Shown piece after piece: positions 34,906 through 47,281 of a stretch of 64,000 nucleotides of DNA (positions are counted from its first letter, which is position 1; every line of letters begins with the position of its first letter). The notes under the pieces are model-generated. The model was given only the letters and a program-made list of their open reading frames with translations, did no database searches and had not been told where the DNA came from. Location: assembly GCF_963675165.1 (NCBI RefSeq), contig NC_087377.1:8263122-8327121 (forward strand), given 5' to 3'. This DNA comes from Halichondria panicea (taxonomy: Eukaryota; Porifera; Demospongiae; Suberitida; Halichondriidae). The translations under genes and the position numbers were made by a program.

Positions 34906-35561
34906 GGGCGTCGACAAAAGCGCTCAAATAGCACTCGCCCCTCATCGCAGTACAAATAATATTCTATAATCACGAATGTACAAGCTACAATCAAATTTTG
35001 TTTAAGAGATAGATTAATAGATAGCCACAAATCATGGTAAATTATAAGACATGATAGATGGCATAAATTCTTGCTGGCGGAAAATCATACATGCAAACCA
35101 CATCATTAATAAATATTATCTCTTTATAGGCCCAATCGTAACTCTTCAATCTATGGCCGGTCCAATCGAATCGTGGGGAAAAGGGTCATCACTTTAGGAT
35201 GGCCACAAACAAAAATGCATAGGGCATTCATTTTCTTTGCATATCCGTGTCTTGGGTGAACTGTATGTTTGTGCACTCTCTGCTACCGTTACAGTGCCCT
35301 GCTTCACCACTGTTGCCTCCTTAATCTTTTTTCGTAACATGTCCTACACCCTGCCCACACAAACCTTTGTGGAGTGTTTTGATGGTGGGATTGAATTATA
35401 ACACACTTTTTAGGGGAAATATATAGGAAAGGATTCAGTGTGAGCAACAGTTAAACAAGTCCACTTATTTCTGGTTTATTGTCACTGGGGCATTGAATAT
35501 CTGCAGATCGAGGAAATTATGGAAAGTTCAAACAACACTATTATAAAACTTTATTACTTAC
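34906..35561. other. Non-coding stretch
   Basis: There is no recognisable gene. CTCTTCAATCTATGG at about 35135 resembles the end of the 13576-14100 element but has no partner nearby. Confidence 0.5.
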
Positions 35562-36015
35562 ATAGACACTTCTGTTGTTGCCAACGACCTCGACCTCGCT
35601 GTGGAGCAGTAGGCAGGTATTCCTCATCACTGGAATCAGTCTCCACTAGGAAAGGATTCAGTGTCAGTAAAAGTGAGATGGAGACAGGAAGTACTTTAAT
35701 ACCTTGCACAGGATCAAGAGGAGGGAGGGATTCATACTGATCAGCTGGAGGCCGAGGAGAAGGAGTAACTGCGTGAAGCGATCCTCTTAATGCCCAGGCT
35801 GGGCGCAGAGGTGTGTCCTCTTCAGGATTTCGATTAGGAGCTGGAGTTGTTGCAGCACACAAAAAAGAACTTTTTTGAGAAATATTTATATCCTCTATAC
35901 CTTGCCGGAGCCTTCTCCAGAAATCAAGTTGCATACGTACACCCTGTACTCGCCCAATACACGCAGTGATCAAATACATGGCAAATGCAGTGTTGCGTCC
36001 TAAAAGGAATTGCAT
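35562..36015 (-). CDS. Three-exon gene fragment of unknown function
   Basis: Exons 36015-35901, 35840-35703 and 35645-35562 are joined by introns of 60 and 57 bp with GT-AG ends. All phases agree and the last exon ends at a GTAAGT donor, so more sequence probably follows downstream. The product begins MQFLLGRNTAFAMYLITACI, then FWRRLRQ, a Pro/Arg-rich linker (TPSPRPPADQYESLPPLDPV) and an acidic piece (VETDSSDEEYLPTAPQRGRG). The start Met at 36015 follows an in-frame stop at about 36025. The first 20 residues are hydrophobic but contain charges, so a signal peptide is doubtful. No domain was recognised. A transposon-derived origin is possible given the setting. Confidence 0.4.
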
Positions 36016-36465
36016 GTCAAACCATCTTCAATTGAAGAGTCGAATTGACTGTATTATTTTTGCACAAAGGAAATTTTCGTAGGTATCCAGGTGCTAGCAG
36101 CCCAGACTCAGTGTGGGATGCAAAGCAGAAACTCCAGCAGTGCTGAAAACAGTGCCTCACTGGACTTACTTTGATCCTCTATATGTGTGAGGAACAGAGA
36201 GGTGTGGTAATGGAGCTTCAGAGGGTTACAATGAAGGATATGTGTAGAGTACAGCAGCTACATTTGCATGCAGTTGTCTCTGTTTCTGAGTGTATATGGC
36301 AACAAATCCGCAAATGTTATGTGAATTACAACTACATATTGTATACTGTAGGGTTATTTGTACTTTTAGCGTACGTACTACAGAACCGAAACTTTTAGTA
36401 GTAATCCTTTCAATCATATGCAACCATTACTTTGACTAACATGCACACTCACTCTATTGTACTAA

Positions 36466-36717
36466 TTGCCTCATTTCCCAAAGTGTTCAAAGGGATTGGC
36501 AAACTCAAGAACACACATGTCCGGTTACACATTGATGACTCAGTCGCTCCGAAAATTAAAGAAGAAAGAAAAATTCACAACTAAATTCGATCCTGCCCCT
36601 TACAAGGTGATTGAAGTCAAAGGTTCGATGGTAACGGCGACTCGAAATGAAAGAGATATCACGAGAAACGTTAGCAGTCTTCACAGCACGTTTTTTCTCC
36701 TAAAAGAGTGTACTTGA
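36466..36717 (+). pseudogene. Ty3/Gypsy pol deletion relic
   Basis: Two ends of one polyprotein are fused. In one frame 36475-36560 reads KVFKGIGKLKNTHVRLHIDD, the linker that precedes the reverse transcriptase in Ty3/Gypsy pol. In another frame 36545-36717 reads KFTTKFDPAPYKVIEVKGSM then RDITRNVSSLHS, the usual C-terminal integrase tail. The reverse transcriptase, RNase H and integrase core are missing, so an internal deletion of several kb has occurred. It is short and cannot be functional. No LTR was identified nearby. Confidence 0.65.
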
Positions 36718-37064
36718 ACAGTGCAATTTCAAACTCTTTCCATTGAGCCATAAAGTGGTGTCCAATGCTCCAGTTAAATCCTTGATCATTTACATAACAT
36801 AAATGGAAACAAGCATACATTATATAAACTACGTGAACATAATAATGAAGGTGACATGACGCTTACTATGTGCACATCTGCCAGTCAGAAAACTTCTCCA
36901 GCACCTCTTTGACAGACGGGCTACCATTGCTTATCCACCTCAGGTTTCGAATTGATATTATGTCTAACGCAGGTACAGTACCGTTTTGTGTTTTTTTGTA
37001 TTGAAGTTCGTTCGTATACGCATAGACCTGCTGTATTGCGATGACCAAAGCTGCAGAACTACAG

Positions 37065-38040
37065 TCACAAACCTGGCAAGGTGTGGTGAGCATTATTGTA
37101 TTGAATAGTTTTGCTGAAGTACTCATGGGTGTCCCCAGCCATCAGGAAACTGACTTGAACCTGAAAAAAGAGTTTTAAACTCTGACTCAAACCTGAAAAA
37201 ATTACATGTTTAGTCAAAAACATTTTTCTGGCATTCTTTAGCACCAGATGCCATGAATGCAAATAACAGCTGATTCTTGTTTTTCCTATAGCAGACATAG
37301 TAGGTTTTAGTCTAGGTTGCGCATAATTAGAAGGGCACCTCTTTAGAAGTACTAATGTGCTCTCTACCTTCACACTATAGACATGGTGACAACAGGAAGG
37401 GGTAGAATGAGCGGCAACAGTCATCAGCATTACATTACGCCGCAATCATCGAAATCTATCACAATAAAAAGTAACAACTTGCACATAGACAAACGAACTA
37501 CCCGTGGATGCCCGATGCCCCCACCCGCAATGTAACCATACTGTAATGAATTCACTTGGCTCACTTTCTCACATGTCATGAACAACTTGATTATTCATGC
37601 CCATTCCTCTAGTTATTGCCAGCTCGTAGATCTCTTCCAGTATTCTTCTCCTGTTTCCACGTGTAGGGTAGATTTCCGAATGAGTTTCGCTTGATACTCT
37701 GAAAGCACATGGACTAAATTAGAATGATGTAATTACACTGAAGCATACACTTGTTTCATAATAAAGCATCAGTCGCCACCTGTTTGGGTCTGTTCATCAA
37801 AGCCATTAGTTGCCCCAACAACACCATGCATGTCCAAGTCGTGCTTGGCTAGCTCAAAACAGCTACATCGCATCTCTAGCAGGTACTCGATTGTGTAGAG
37901 TTTTGAGCTGTCACTTCCTTTGTTCTTGTGGCACCCACAGCCATGTTGAATGTTTTTCAGCCTCCTTCTCCGGAGTGAGTGTCCTCGGGGTGGTGGGAGG
38001 CACATTCCGTGGAAGTATTGAAAGGGCATCATCCAACTGC
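37065..38040 (-). pseudogene. DUF7869 family relic, copy 4, diverged subfamily
   Basis: An exon-like block at about 37157-37068 has an AG acceptor and a GT donor and reads VQVSFLMAGDTHEYFSKTIQ ... HHTLPG. It matches in position and pattern the NFLPVGHTHEDVDQLFSRI exon of the intact gene, including its splice phase. About 0.7 kb upstream, 37990-37769 reads GCGCHKNKG ... YTIEYLLEMRCSCFELAKHD, recalling the Cys-rich N-terminal block of the family. No catalytic exon was found between. The identification rests on pattern and on the shared intron position. Confidence 0.4.
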
Positions 38041-38640
38041 TCTTACGTTAGTGGTTGATCGTCCTCATCCTCATCACTAACACCTGAAACGATTGTTCAT
38101 GTCACTGATTGCACTTGTTCGTTCAGGAGGAGGCTTACCATTGTCATCAAGATTGCCTTGTTGCTTGACTACCACCTGAAGCAAAGTTTTTGGATCTGTT
38201 ACGTATTGCATTAGTTTATTAAGATTTTCAGAAAGCTTACCTCTGTCATGAGGACTGCCTGGCGAGGGTCCATAGCCACCTTCACCCAACCCATCCCATA
38301 GCCACCTTCCTACCTGGGAAGTCTTTAGACTGCTCGCTTGGCCATTGCTTAGCGTTTTTAGGCCTAAAATCTTCACACAAGTGTAGAGGAGGCTTTCAAG
38401 TTGCATAATATTATTATGAAAGAAAATCAAAAGGTGGGAGAAATCAGCAAGTTTATAATTTTTGTCATAACAAATTTGCGCGATAAGGGTCGTTTTCCTA
38501 GGCCCTGTCACATCAATTTCAACGTAATAAGGGGTGGCTTTGTAATCATTATATCCCGTGTTATTAATGTGCGCATACCTGTAAACAAGGGATGTATTGC
38601 AGTAAAATTCCAAATTTGAGGTAGAAGTCATCCAACTTGT
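38041..38640 (-). pseudogene. Coding-like 5' segment upstream of DUF7869 relic 4, unassigned
   Basis: An open frame ends in QVVVKQQGNLDDNG, where a GTAAGC donor (38137) and a TTTCAG acceptor near 38088 would join it in phase to an acidic end (GVSDEDEDDQPLT, stop at about 38046). The upstream part (about 38631-38260) has no recognised motif. It may be a first exon of the neighbouring relic or an independent fragment. Confidence 0.3.
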
Positions 38641-39917
38641 TTTTCAGGGTCATACGTTCATGAACTCATTCAATGTCTGTATTTATTTATTGAAGGTAAC
38701 CACTTACATGGGATGGTCCTTCCCACCTTCCATATACTAACCAGGATTGCACTGGATACAAATTTTCTTTTCCTTATCTCTGTATAATTATTCACGCGCT
38801 GTTGTATACGTGATTTTTTGTGTGGTAGAACACGCTTCTGTGGTGTTAGTGTTTGTAGGGTTTCCTTGACAGTATCCTATGGCGCAGATCATCAAAATCA
38901 AGCTACTAGGACGCCTTACAACACACCTTCACTACAGCCGTAACATATGGGTATCCTCTTGTTGCAACGAATCCTCTAGTTGTGTGACCGCCACCACTGT
39001 TTTTTGTTTTTTTACTGATTTCCGTCTCCTTCTTTTCCATGCACCCTTACGTGAAGTTAAAATGTTTGAACAACAATTATTAATTTTGTTAACCGTAAAG
39101 CAATTTGTTACGGAATGCTGCGTGTTAAATTAAATATCGTTTTAACCGTAACTTTTTATGTCATAATAACTATTATGTACACATTATACATTACGAGACA
39201 CTTAATTATTTTGTTGACTGTTCCAAAAATAACTCATTCATTTTATGAGAGCTTATTGCAACATGGAAATTGTATGCCATACGTAACCAATGCTCAAATA
39301 CTGAAACTGATGATGTCACCACCTTCGATGTCATCACCTTCCTAACAATTTGTTTATGTGACTCATTTTTGGAACCACAATACACAGGGTTCAGGCTTCT
39401 GGTTCTCATAATTACACTGAGTATTTCCCACTTTTTTCTCTTCAAGAGCAAGTCCAGGAGTAGCCACACAGTTATGAGACAGGGTGGGTATTATGAGACG
39501 CAACGGTTGACACAAATTCAGGCTGCATAAAGAAAGATTTTTATAAAAGAAAAAAGCAAGTAGATCTATTGATTGAAGTTATGGCCTCTTGAAAATAGCC
39601 TGCCAAATTATATATCTACGAAAAACTTCGTTTTGATAGCTACTTGAACAGTATGGCCCTATGGCTTTGCAATAGGCTGTTATTCCTCCCAGAACTTTGA
39701 TGTCAGGAGAATGCAATCGTCCTCAGCCAGGGAGCTGGCATCTTTGTTAAGGTCTTTGACCACTAGTTTTCTCCTTTCTTTTGCAGACGAAGCAAATAAA
39801 TTGGAGAGGGTATGCACACAAAAAGCGAACAGTTAATGTGTGTGAAGCAGGAGCTAGGATGAACACATAACATGGTGGTTATAAGAGCGTCGTTGAGTGA
39901 TAGATTAACAACTATAG
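38641..39917. other. Non-coding stretch
   Basis: It has overlapping short frames on both strands (for example 38879-39133 and 39206-39530) with no motif, splice context or repeat partner. Confidence 0.5.
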
Positions 39918-40610
39918 CTATGCATAATTTTCGCAAGTTGGTCTGCCGCGATAATGTAGCTCATGCGAGTCGATGTGTGACCAGCACAAGTCCTTCCTTT
40001 GGCACTTAGCCTTCCTGAAATTTCTATCATATTGCGCCCTGGCAATTCCCTCATAATCCCGGGCACACTTGATGATCATTGCCATGTACGACAACAACTC
40101 CGGGGGGAACTTCGACGATATAATGGCCACATAGCTTGCAAAACACTGTGACCACAACATGTCTGTTATCGGACCGGCCCTCTTTTTGGGCATTATCAGT
40201 ACACTCCGAAACATCAGAGTTTCCTCTTCTTCCGACATCCATACCTCCGGCAACAATTCCGACATATCTACAAAGTTTACATCCAAAATTTTCTTCGGAG
40301 CTTGTCCGGCAGGGGTAGGAGGCTATTCTCACTTTCCTTGATGGAAGGGACCCTTATTTCCTCAACCATGCTCCCCGACAACAAACCAGACAGTCCTGGC
40401 AGAGAGACTTCCGCTCCCACATTGGGGTGATTAGCCATTAGCCATTAGCTGCCACCGGAGGCATTACACCCAACGAGGCTGAACCAAGAACAGTTGCAGA
40501 CGTTGAGGGGGCGGACGCACCGGAGTGACGCTTGCAGGAGGTAAGGGAGGGGCTGGTAGAGATGCAACTGCAGGGGTTACCACAGTAGCGACAACTGAAG
40601 TCCCAGCAAC
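39918..40610 (-). pseudogene. Retroelement gag-like relic
   Basis: From the minus strand at about 40610 a Pro/Ala/Val-rich leader (MAVAGTSVVATVVTPAVASL) is followed, after frame changes near 40480 and 40290, by VNFVDMSELLPEVW ... MLWSQCFASYVAIISSKFPPE ... YMAMIIKCARDYEG then YDRNFRKAKCQRKDLCWSHID. From memory, the W-x-QCF-x-YVA ... LLAYM ... YD-x-x-FR order is the capsid-like domain that precedes the polymerase in many invertebrate and fish retroelements. It is broken and has no polymerase next to it. Confidence 0.5.
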
Positions 40611-41925
40611 GGCCATGTTGCTGGAGCAGCTGTAGACATAGTTGAGAGCAGTTTTGCAGAAGCAGCTGTAGACATAGTTGAGAGCAGTTTTGCAGAGTAC
40701 TGAAGTCGTTATTGAGAGAACCGAGGTGCTACTATAAGTCGAAATGAACAGAGTTCTGGTAGCAGCTCGGACGTCCGTTTACTCAATAATTTAACAACTG
40801 ATATAATTACACTGAGGAAAACAATTGGTGCGACTATAGTGTATTAAGAACTTACAATCTGTCTCCTGAGGTACCCCACGTCTCCCTTCTCCTCTCTTCT
40901 CTCCTCTTCTCTCCCTAAAACTCCTTATCTCCCACACGACCAGGGTTCCCCAGGCCTCCTTTCTCTCCCTGCCGACACATACTCTATATATACTCACTAA
41001 ATGTACTGCAAATGTCACTGCTAACAGTTAAGTATTATAGCAGTCTAAGAGTCCAGCAAACTGAGAAATAGTTTCACTTGCTTGCAATAATTATTATTCC
41101 AGATTGACCCCATAGTGTGAAAAACTGAGTGCACAACATTTTTATTCTCAAAGGATGATGTTTGACACATCACAGTATGAGCCTTGGGGCAGTCCTTTTA
41201 GGCAAAGCCTTTACGATTTCATCTGGACTGTCAGTTACCTGTGATTATCATGTTGACAGATGCACAACAATGTGTACTAAAGTACACTTAATTCTAACCT
41301 GCGCTAATGCAACTCGCTACAGCTAGTGCTTTTAGTGCAGTTTGTGTGAACAGATGCATAGTGCTATATGAAAGATTCTGAAGAGATTGCAACAGTGAAA
41401 TCAAAGTAGCCAAAACTATCTCATTAGCAATTTTGGCCAATAGTTCTGCTTTTGACTCGGAGCCACACTGTAAATGTTGAGGAAGATATTCTTGTGTCTT
41501 TATTTCTATTGCAGCAAATGTGTCAATCATCATTAACATAGAGAGTTCGATATTAATTATGTAGTAAAAATAATATTAATGAACGTTCAATTTAAGATAC
41601 AGCATGGTGTTAGAGTCTAGTGAACGTTTGGTATAAGCAGCTTAAGATTACGTGGTGATTAAGTGATATCGAACGCCAGTTTAGTCTGTATAATATCTAT
41701 CTAAGGAAGTGCACAAAATAGTAACATTGGTTGGTACTTTCTGTTGGTCAAAAATGTTAAAATAATAATTAAAACTGCCCTTTTTTTGTCTTCCTTCATC
41801 TCCACCGTCCTCCTCTCGGTTCCTCTTTCGAGTGTCTCAATTAAAACCTTTGGTGAGAGTACATACTCGCTCGTGTATTGTTGCAATAATTATTTGCATC
41901 ACCACAGTTAAAGTCTCCTTTGATG
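40611..41925. other. Non-coding stretch with a local duplication
   Basis: GCAGCTGTAGACATAGTTGA then GAGCAGTTTTGCAGA is duplicated at about 40626 and 40664. A CT-rich patch (40870-40980) explains the Arg/Glu-rich reverse frame. No gene was recognised. Confidence 0.55.
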
Positions 41926-41929
41926 TATC

Positions 41930-43240
41930 CCAACCCCAGTTTGAAGAAGCATATTGTTTTGATCAGCTTGGTTGCACATGTTTGCTACCCAACAAGTCCG
42001 CTTCCAATGGAACATCAGGGCCTCATCCGACGCAACAATTTCGTTTTCAAACTTGGTGCGATATAATAAAGGTGTTTCTTATACCTCTTAACCAAGCACT
42101 GTGCTATTCAGGTGTGTTGCATGTATCTTGCTCTGTACAGGTAGTATAATACGTATGGGGGGAATTGGTTCAAAGCCAGATGCAAACTTCTTGAAGTATA
42201 TTTGTATTCCAGAAACTGTTCCCTCCATTTGCCTCGTATACTACTTCGGTTGATCCTATAATCTCGTCACATCTGTATGACATATATAAATATTTTGGCA
42301 TTGTCATCACACCTTTTCTGTCGGTGTGTTTTGAAGCCTTCCTGGGTTGTCAAAAATTATGTGCACTTCGTCGGTGCCTTTGTACCTCCTAATAGGAACT
42401 TTACATATTGTGTGACATCCAAGGGGTGTTGTATTTATCATTCCAAGATATAACACTCCAATCATTATTTTGGTAGCTGCGTTGTGATAATTACTGGCGG
42501 GTTTGCTTCATTGCATCTTGTGTTTTTTAAGACTTTGTAAAATAGCTTTTCTGACCTTTTAAAGGATTATCGTGATTATTACGAAGAGATAGTGGGTAAG
42601 CCACTCCTATAGGGAACTAGTTTGTACAGACTTCTCACATTTTGTTCAAATTTTCGATCGTTAGGTTTGACACTGAATATATTGGTTGGTCATTTCTGGG
42701 AATAGCTGATTTGTTGCTGAGCTTTCGTCCGATACGTTAAGAACATTACTACTCGATTTATGTAGTCTTCAATTGGTTTAACAATCGATGTTTTGCACCG
42801 TTTATTGACGAGCATTTCATGCGCCTCGTCAATACCAACGGAATACCATGGTTTTCCTGTTACATTGATTTAAGCCCAGCATCAAAATATGGTTTCATTA
42901 CCGCATTCTAGTAGTTGATCAGTCTCCATGGTATCAGCCATTCTAAGTCCTCCGCATATTAGTGACTGAAGTAGCACATAATTATAGTTTAGCATCACTA
43001 GATGCTGGTGAATTTTAGTTTTTATGTACTTGCTGTGCAAATTGTGCAGAATCTCTAGCCGTTATTGTGTCTTTATTGTCTGCTACTGCATCCATAACAC
43101 GTAAGTAATGCACATTGGACTTCTCTGTGTGGTTGGCCTAAGAATAGAAAGATAGTCTTGAATGTTGATCAAGGTGCTAGAGCTCTCTGGCATTGTACTT
43201 TCCAATGCCACCTTCCCCAGCAAGTATGTACCAATTTGTT
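41930..43240 (-). pseudogene. DUF6589-like transposon-associated gene relic
   Basis: Pieces fall in order on the minus strand. ALESTMPESSSTLINIQDYL at about 43200, then NVHYLRVMDAVADNKDTITA at about 43110, then IDEAHEMLVNKRCKTSIVKP at about 42835 and FLTYRTKAQQQI at about 42740. Near 42030-41965 comes SDEALMFHWKRTCWVANMCN. The YLRV-D--AD-KDT and DEAHEM-VN-K motifs match what I recall of the DUF6589 family found with repeated elements in animals. Each piece is in a different frame with stops between, so it is decayed. Function unknown. Confidence 0.4.
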
Positions 43241-43389
43241 CCATGATCTCATCTAATGCTATAACTTAATAACAAGTACCTTACTCACATAACATTCAGT
43301 ACAAGTGTTAATGTCCTTTCCACACAATGGACCATAAATTATACGTTAAACGTACAGGACACACACACCTTTCCGAGCTCATTAACTTG

Positions 43390-43750
43390 TTGAATAAATA
43401 AATGGTTTTATGAGAGAATCATAGCCAAAGCACCGGATGTCTGAGGCTTTTGCTAGAGCAAAAATGTGAATAGCTTGTATTCGCGAGTGAAGCATGGGAC
43501 GAACGTTTCCAAGAACCAACGTAGTAGAACACTCCTATAATTATCAATTATGTACATGTAGCTTGTGATTTCCAGCGAGAAGATAGGCCACTTCAATGTC
43601 GTCATATAGTACAGGATGAACTGAAGAGCAGTTTGATGCTTGGAAAATATGGGATGACTTTTGAAGAATTGTGCATCTCTTAAAAATTCATCAGTACTCT
43701 GATGCGTTCGCTCTAGTTCTCCTCTCACGGCAGGATTGAGTCTAAACAAT
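43390..43750 (-). pseudogene. YFTLGN-family relic, copy 1
   Basis: The minus frame from about 43749 reads LERTHQSTDEFLRDAQFFKS then HPIFSKHQTALQFILYY. After a shift come DDIEVAYLLAG, a further shift, LGNVRPMLHSRIQAIHIFAL and FGYDSLIKPFI. In the family the order is DD-EV-NPLG, then FYFTLGN-P--RS, then a kyG...L-PF block. Two more copies occur at 50245-50575 and 61335-62080. At least three frame breaks are present. Confidence 0.5.
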
Positions 43751-44605
43751 GTCAGATTTTTTGATTACCGTTTTCTGATCACCTGGCTGACAAGAAGCAA
43801 CAATGCTCTGTTTCAATGGAAGACTTTCTAGTAGCTGAGAATCAACAAACAAACATTGTCCACAAAACGCACTCACAAAAACGGTCTACACCATTGTGTG
43901 TTAGCGAAAACTCTTCTGTAGACTTCAACAGAAATCTAGCACTTGACCTATGGCTATATCCATCTCGTCATCAGATCCATTACTCAGGGCTAGGGGGTTA
44001 ATTGTTGGGTATCATCTGCATCGGCTTGATCTTCATCTGTAAACAACACTCAGTGTCTACAAAGCAACACTACTATAATAGCTGCGCAATGCTTAGTCAG
44101 TACTAATGATTTTACCTTTGTGGTTACGCTGTAGGTGCTTCTTGAAAGATGACCACTTTTTTAAGCTTTCACTATACACGGAGTACATTAACATTGATTA
44201 ACGACCATCTCCGAAGAGCAGAGTTATTGTGGCAGCAAATGATGCATACCTATAGTAGGCCTTTTTCCATTATCGGATTTGTCCATGACAAAATCTTGCA
44301 CCATACACATGCATGTACAACAAAGGCTGCTTGGTATGGTTTTGGATGTGCCACATTGAATACGTAATACGCAGCCATCATGCAGGTATACTAGACTAGT
44401 CCTTCGACAATTGTTGTTACAGGCACCTCCACCAGACAATCATTAATTTTATGCATAAATTAACGTTTGCAGGATGAAGTCTTTACTTTCAAAAATGACC
44501 AGCCGGGGTTCAACGATTGTTGACTTGAAATGGTCGTTCACATTTCCGCATGCCTATATAATACAAAGGAGAGCTAGTATTAATTTCTGCGAAAAATCAG
44601 AATCA
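43751..44605. other. Non-coding stretch
   Basis: It has short frames without motifs, and no paired termini were seen. Confidence 0.5.
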
Positions 44606-44609
44606 GTTA

Positions 44610-44760
44610 TAATTATTATCATTTAGCCATGTCTCTGTTAGACACACTACGTCTGGTGAAAGAGCAAGACAGTTTGCTGCAACGTTATCAATTTTTGGTA
44701 AAATGCTCCTGGCATTGTAATATAGAACGGGAAAGTTTTTCGTGTGAGTGACATTTGTTT
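44610..44760 (-). pseudogene. Non-LTR retrotransposon (LINE) endonuclease fragment
   Basis: The minus strand reads FPVLYYNARSILPKIDNVAA then LSPDVVCLTETWLNDN before a stop. N-A-R-S-I ... K ... D-V-V-C-L-T-E-T-W-L is the N-terminal signature of the APE-type endonuclease of LINEs, and the Glu of TETWL is a catalytic metal ligand in that fold. About 50 residues remain and no reverse transcriptase was found nearby. Confidence 0.7.
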
Positions 44761-44769
44761 CAGTTTGTC

Positions 44770-46730
44770 TAAAGGTTATTCATGTGCCCTGTAGTCATTG
44801 ATTAGAGACAAACTCAGGTTGCTGCACATTGAACATAGTTTACCTGTGCACGCTGTCTGCCAGTAGCACACACTGACGTGTTCGTAGCACTTCAGCAAAC
44901 AATTCTTCATTTCTTCAATCTTCGAGAGACTGGTGCTAATTAATGCAACATTGAATGTGCTCACAGTTTTCTCGGGTATTGTATATTCAGCTGTTTTGTG
45001 GGTATACAGGGCTTTGAATTTGTTTTGTCTTCCATGCCTGCATGTTGTTCATTATCAGGAGTGTATATACGTAGTTATATATACATGTATTAATTTATAT
45101 AGCTGTACGTGCATGCATGCACATAATTATACCACGGTCCACGGGTATGTCAGCCAGGAAGAGGTTTGAGCCAATGAATAGGGTAGACAACTAGACATCC
45201 CTCATATCTTGGCAGCACATGTTTGCTTTATCCCCTTCGACCACATAAGCCCAATGTAGTGCCTGAGCTGATATATATCAGCCGAGGGGACAACAGTGTC
45301 TGTGCTGCCTGCTTTTTCTGATTTCAGAGCTGCCTCCCAGTAAGACAGAAAAGACGCCGGTATTGTTTTCATATCTGTTAGAATGTCCTGGGGTAGTGAA
45401 GGCTACGTTTGCCTCACACCACGTATACTGGAGGTAGTTATCCTGGGATGGAATTATACTTGACTTAAAAAATGTGATTATAGAATAATAATACACTTTT
45501 GAATGTGATTGTTAATTTACTTGCAAAAAGCGCTTTTCCAGAACGTGTAGAGAGGGTTCTACTATATAGCCCTGATTATAATTATATAGATCATGCATAG
45601 CAACCATGATTCTCAATATAGCCAATCACTGTTCTTATTTAATCTTTGCTACATAATAATTATTGTCTAAATGAAGTACATGACTAAATCAGTATACAGA
45701 TTTTCTAAGTTGGATAGAACACTTCCTCTAGCCAATCAGATTGCAGGCAAACATGGTCTAAGAACTGTTAATTCATATAACAACGTCCATGCAGATAGAA
45801 ATAGATTACGCTATCAGGCTATTCTATTATATTAAATACCTCTGTGCTTCTTTATGCGTAGCAACATTATTTTGTCTATCGAAAATCTTTTCAAGCGCTA
45901 TTTACACAAATTGTATACCTTTGATAACATTTCCAGTTTAAATTTATCAGGAAGGCACTGGATTGGGCTGAAATTTTGCTGTTTAAACTCGGGCTTTGTA
46001 GTCAGAGATTTTGTTGAGAGGGTCTGGTCTTTCAGCTCCCCCTCCTCGTACAAGTTCATGACCGATACAGCCAATGCCCAGACTTAAAAAAAGACAGTAA
46101 AGCTTTCCTGCTTAAAGACATTTTCCATTGTGCAGCGGCCCATATCTATGCCCATATCCTAAGATTTGGACGAATAAATTATTATGAGCTAGCCTCGATC
46201 CTAGCCCCTCTCACTAGAGGGCCTGGTAACCACCGTTTGTGCGTGGGTGGATTCAATAGTAAACTCTTTGTAGTTTATCAATTAACTTTTTATACTATGG
46301 TCACCCACGTGGTTGATTAAACTATTAGTGTCAAGAGAGAGAAATCGCCATCACAACTCTAGGCTCATACAAGGAGCACTGAGATGGCATCAAACAAGTG
46401 TCTGGAAGCAAGTAGATTTGCCAGAGCCGGTCGGTACTGACAGAAAAACGCCTACCACTCTACCACAGTACAAAAGAAGACAAAACCTGACTTTCCAACA
46501 CTGGAGAGAGCTTGAGCAAGAGCAGAACAGAAGTAGAAGCCATCACAACAAAACTAGTCGCTAGTCTAGGTCATAAATGTTGTAAGTAGCTGTGTTATTT
46601 CATTAAAACTGCTGTGATTTGTGCAATGACATCATTGTAAAATATACAATATACTGACTAATTTACTAAGATATCTCGATCCCCAAGAATCTTGGGGCAA
46701 CTGTTTCGATCAACACGTACAGCCTATTTC
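44770..46730. other. Non-coding stretch with unassigned coding-like frames
   Basis: Plus-strand frames at about 45854-46087 and 46105-46320 and a minus frame at 45278-45496 show no motif I can name. Poly-T/A runs and microsatellite-like TATATA near 45080 are present. Confidence 0.45.
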
Positions 46731-46732
46731 TA

Positions 46733-47062
46733 TTGTATACATAATCCCGATGTGTCATCTTGTGGATAAAATGACTTGTGTTGTGGCGAGAGGCGAGCCT
46801 AAGTGCTTCATCGTCTGTCAGACCAACATGCATACACCTCAGCAAGGACAGTCTGTAGCAACGTATTATCTGGATACTTGGCTGCTACTATCCTTCTTGC
46901 CAAGGCCGTATGCTGGCCTCCAAGCAGCTCGTACTTGTAGGCGTCCACTCTGTTGGTGTCAAACACCTCTATACTCTCGACAGAAATACACAGAACAGAA
47001 ATTGGAGGTACACCTGGAGCAGATGGATCCTTGGTGAACTTCTTCACCACAAATACAGTGTC
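46733..47062 (-). pseudogene. ParB/sulfiredoxin-like relic, equivalent to exon 3 of the gene at 1-1957
   Basis: The minus strand from about 47055 reads VVKKFTKDPSAPGVPPISVL, then YKYELLGGQHTALARRIVAA and KYPDN, matching KKRMVADPSAPGACPMAVLC ... YEYEVLGGLHSLI ... EHPDN of the intact protein. After a one-base shift at about 46810 it continues DDEALRLASRHNTSHFIHKM. The G-G-x-H and LASRHN signatures survive. Only the exon-3 part is present. It lies 220 bp from, and divergent to, the DUF7869 relic that starts at 47282, repeating the arrangement at 1-5441. Confidence 0.75.
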
Positions 47063-47208
47063 GACCGTTTAAGCAGCGTTGTATTTTTGGTTCTGAGAGG
47101 TTTCTGGCTGGAGATCAATAGTTCCTGCATGCATGCATGTACATACAATTTCAAGCGAGAGAAGTTCAAGAAGAGGAGACAGCTAGGACTGGAATAAACA
47201 TTATTATT

Positions 47209-47236
47209 GTGCCTCGGTGCGCATGCGCAAGCGAAG
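47209..47236. repeat. Short GC-palindrome motif, copy 1
   Basis: GCCTCGGTGCGCATGCGCAA then GCGAAGT occurs here and, almost identically, at 57543-57570. The core TGCGCATGCGCA is a perfect palindrome that stands out in AT-rich sequence. It may be a fragment of a dispersed element or a binding site. Confidence 0.7.
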
Positions 47237-47281
47237 TTGAAATTGCATGTGTAATCAGTTTTTGGAAAAAATATTTTTCGA

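Noticed and set aside
34376..35030. Overlapping frames of 80-120 codons on both strands
   Set aside because: They follow an imperfect tandem array; the repeated wording proves it.
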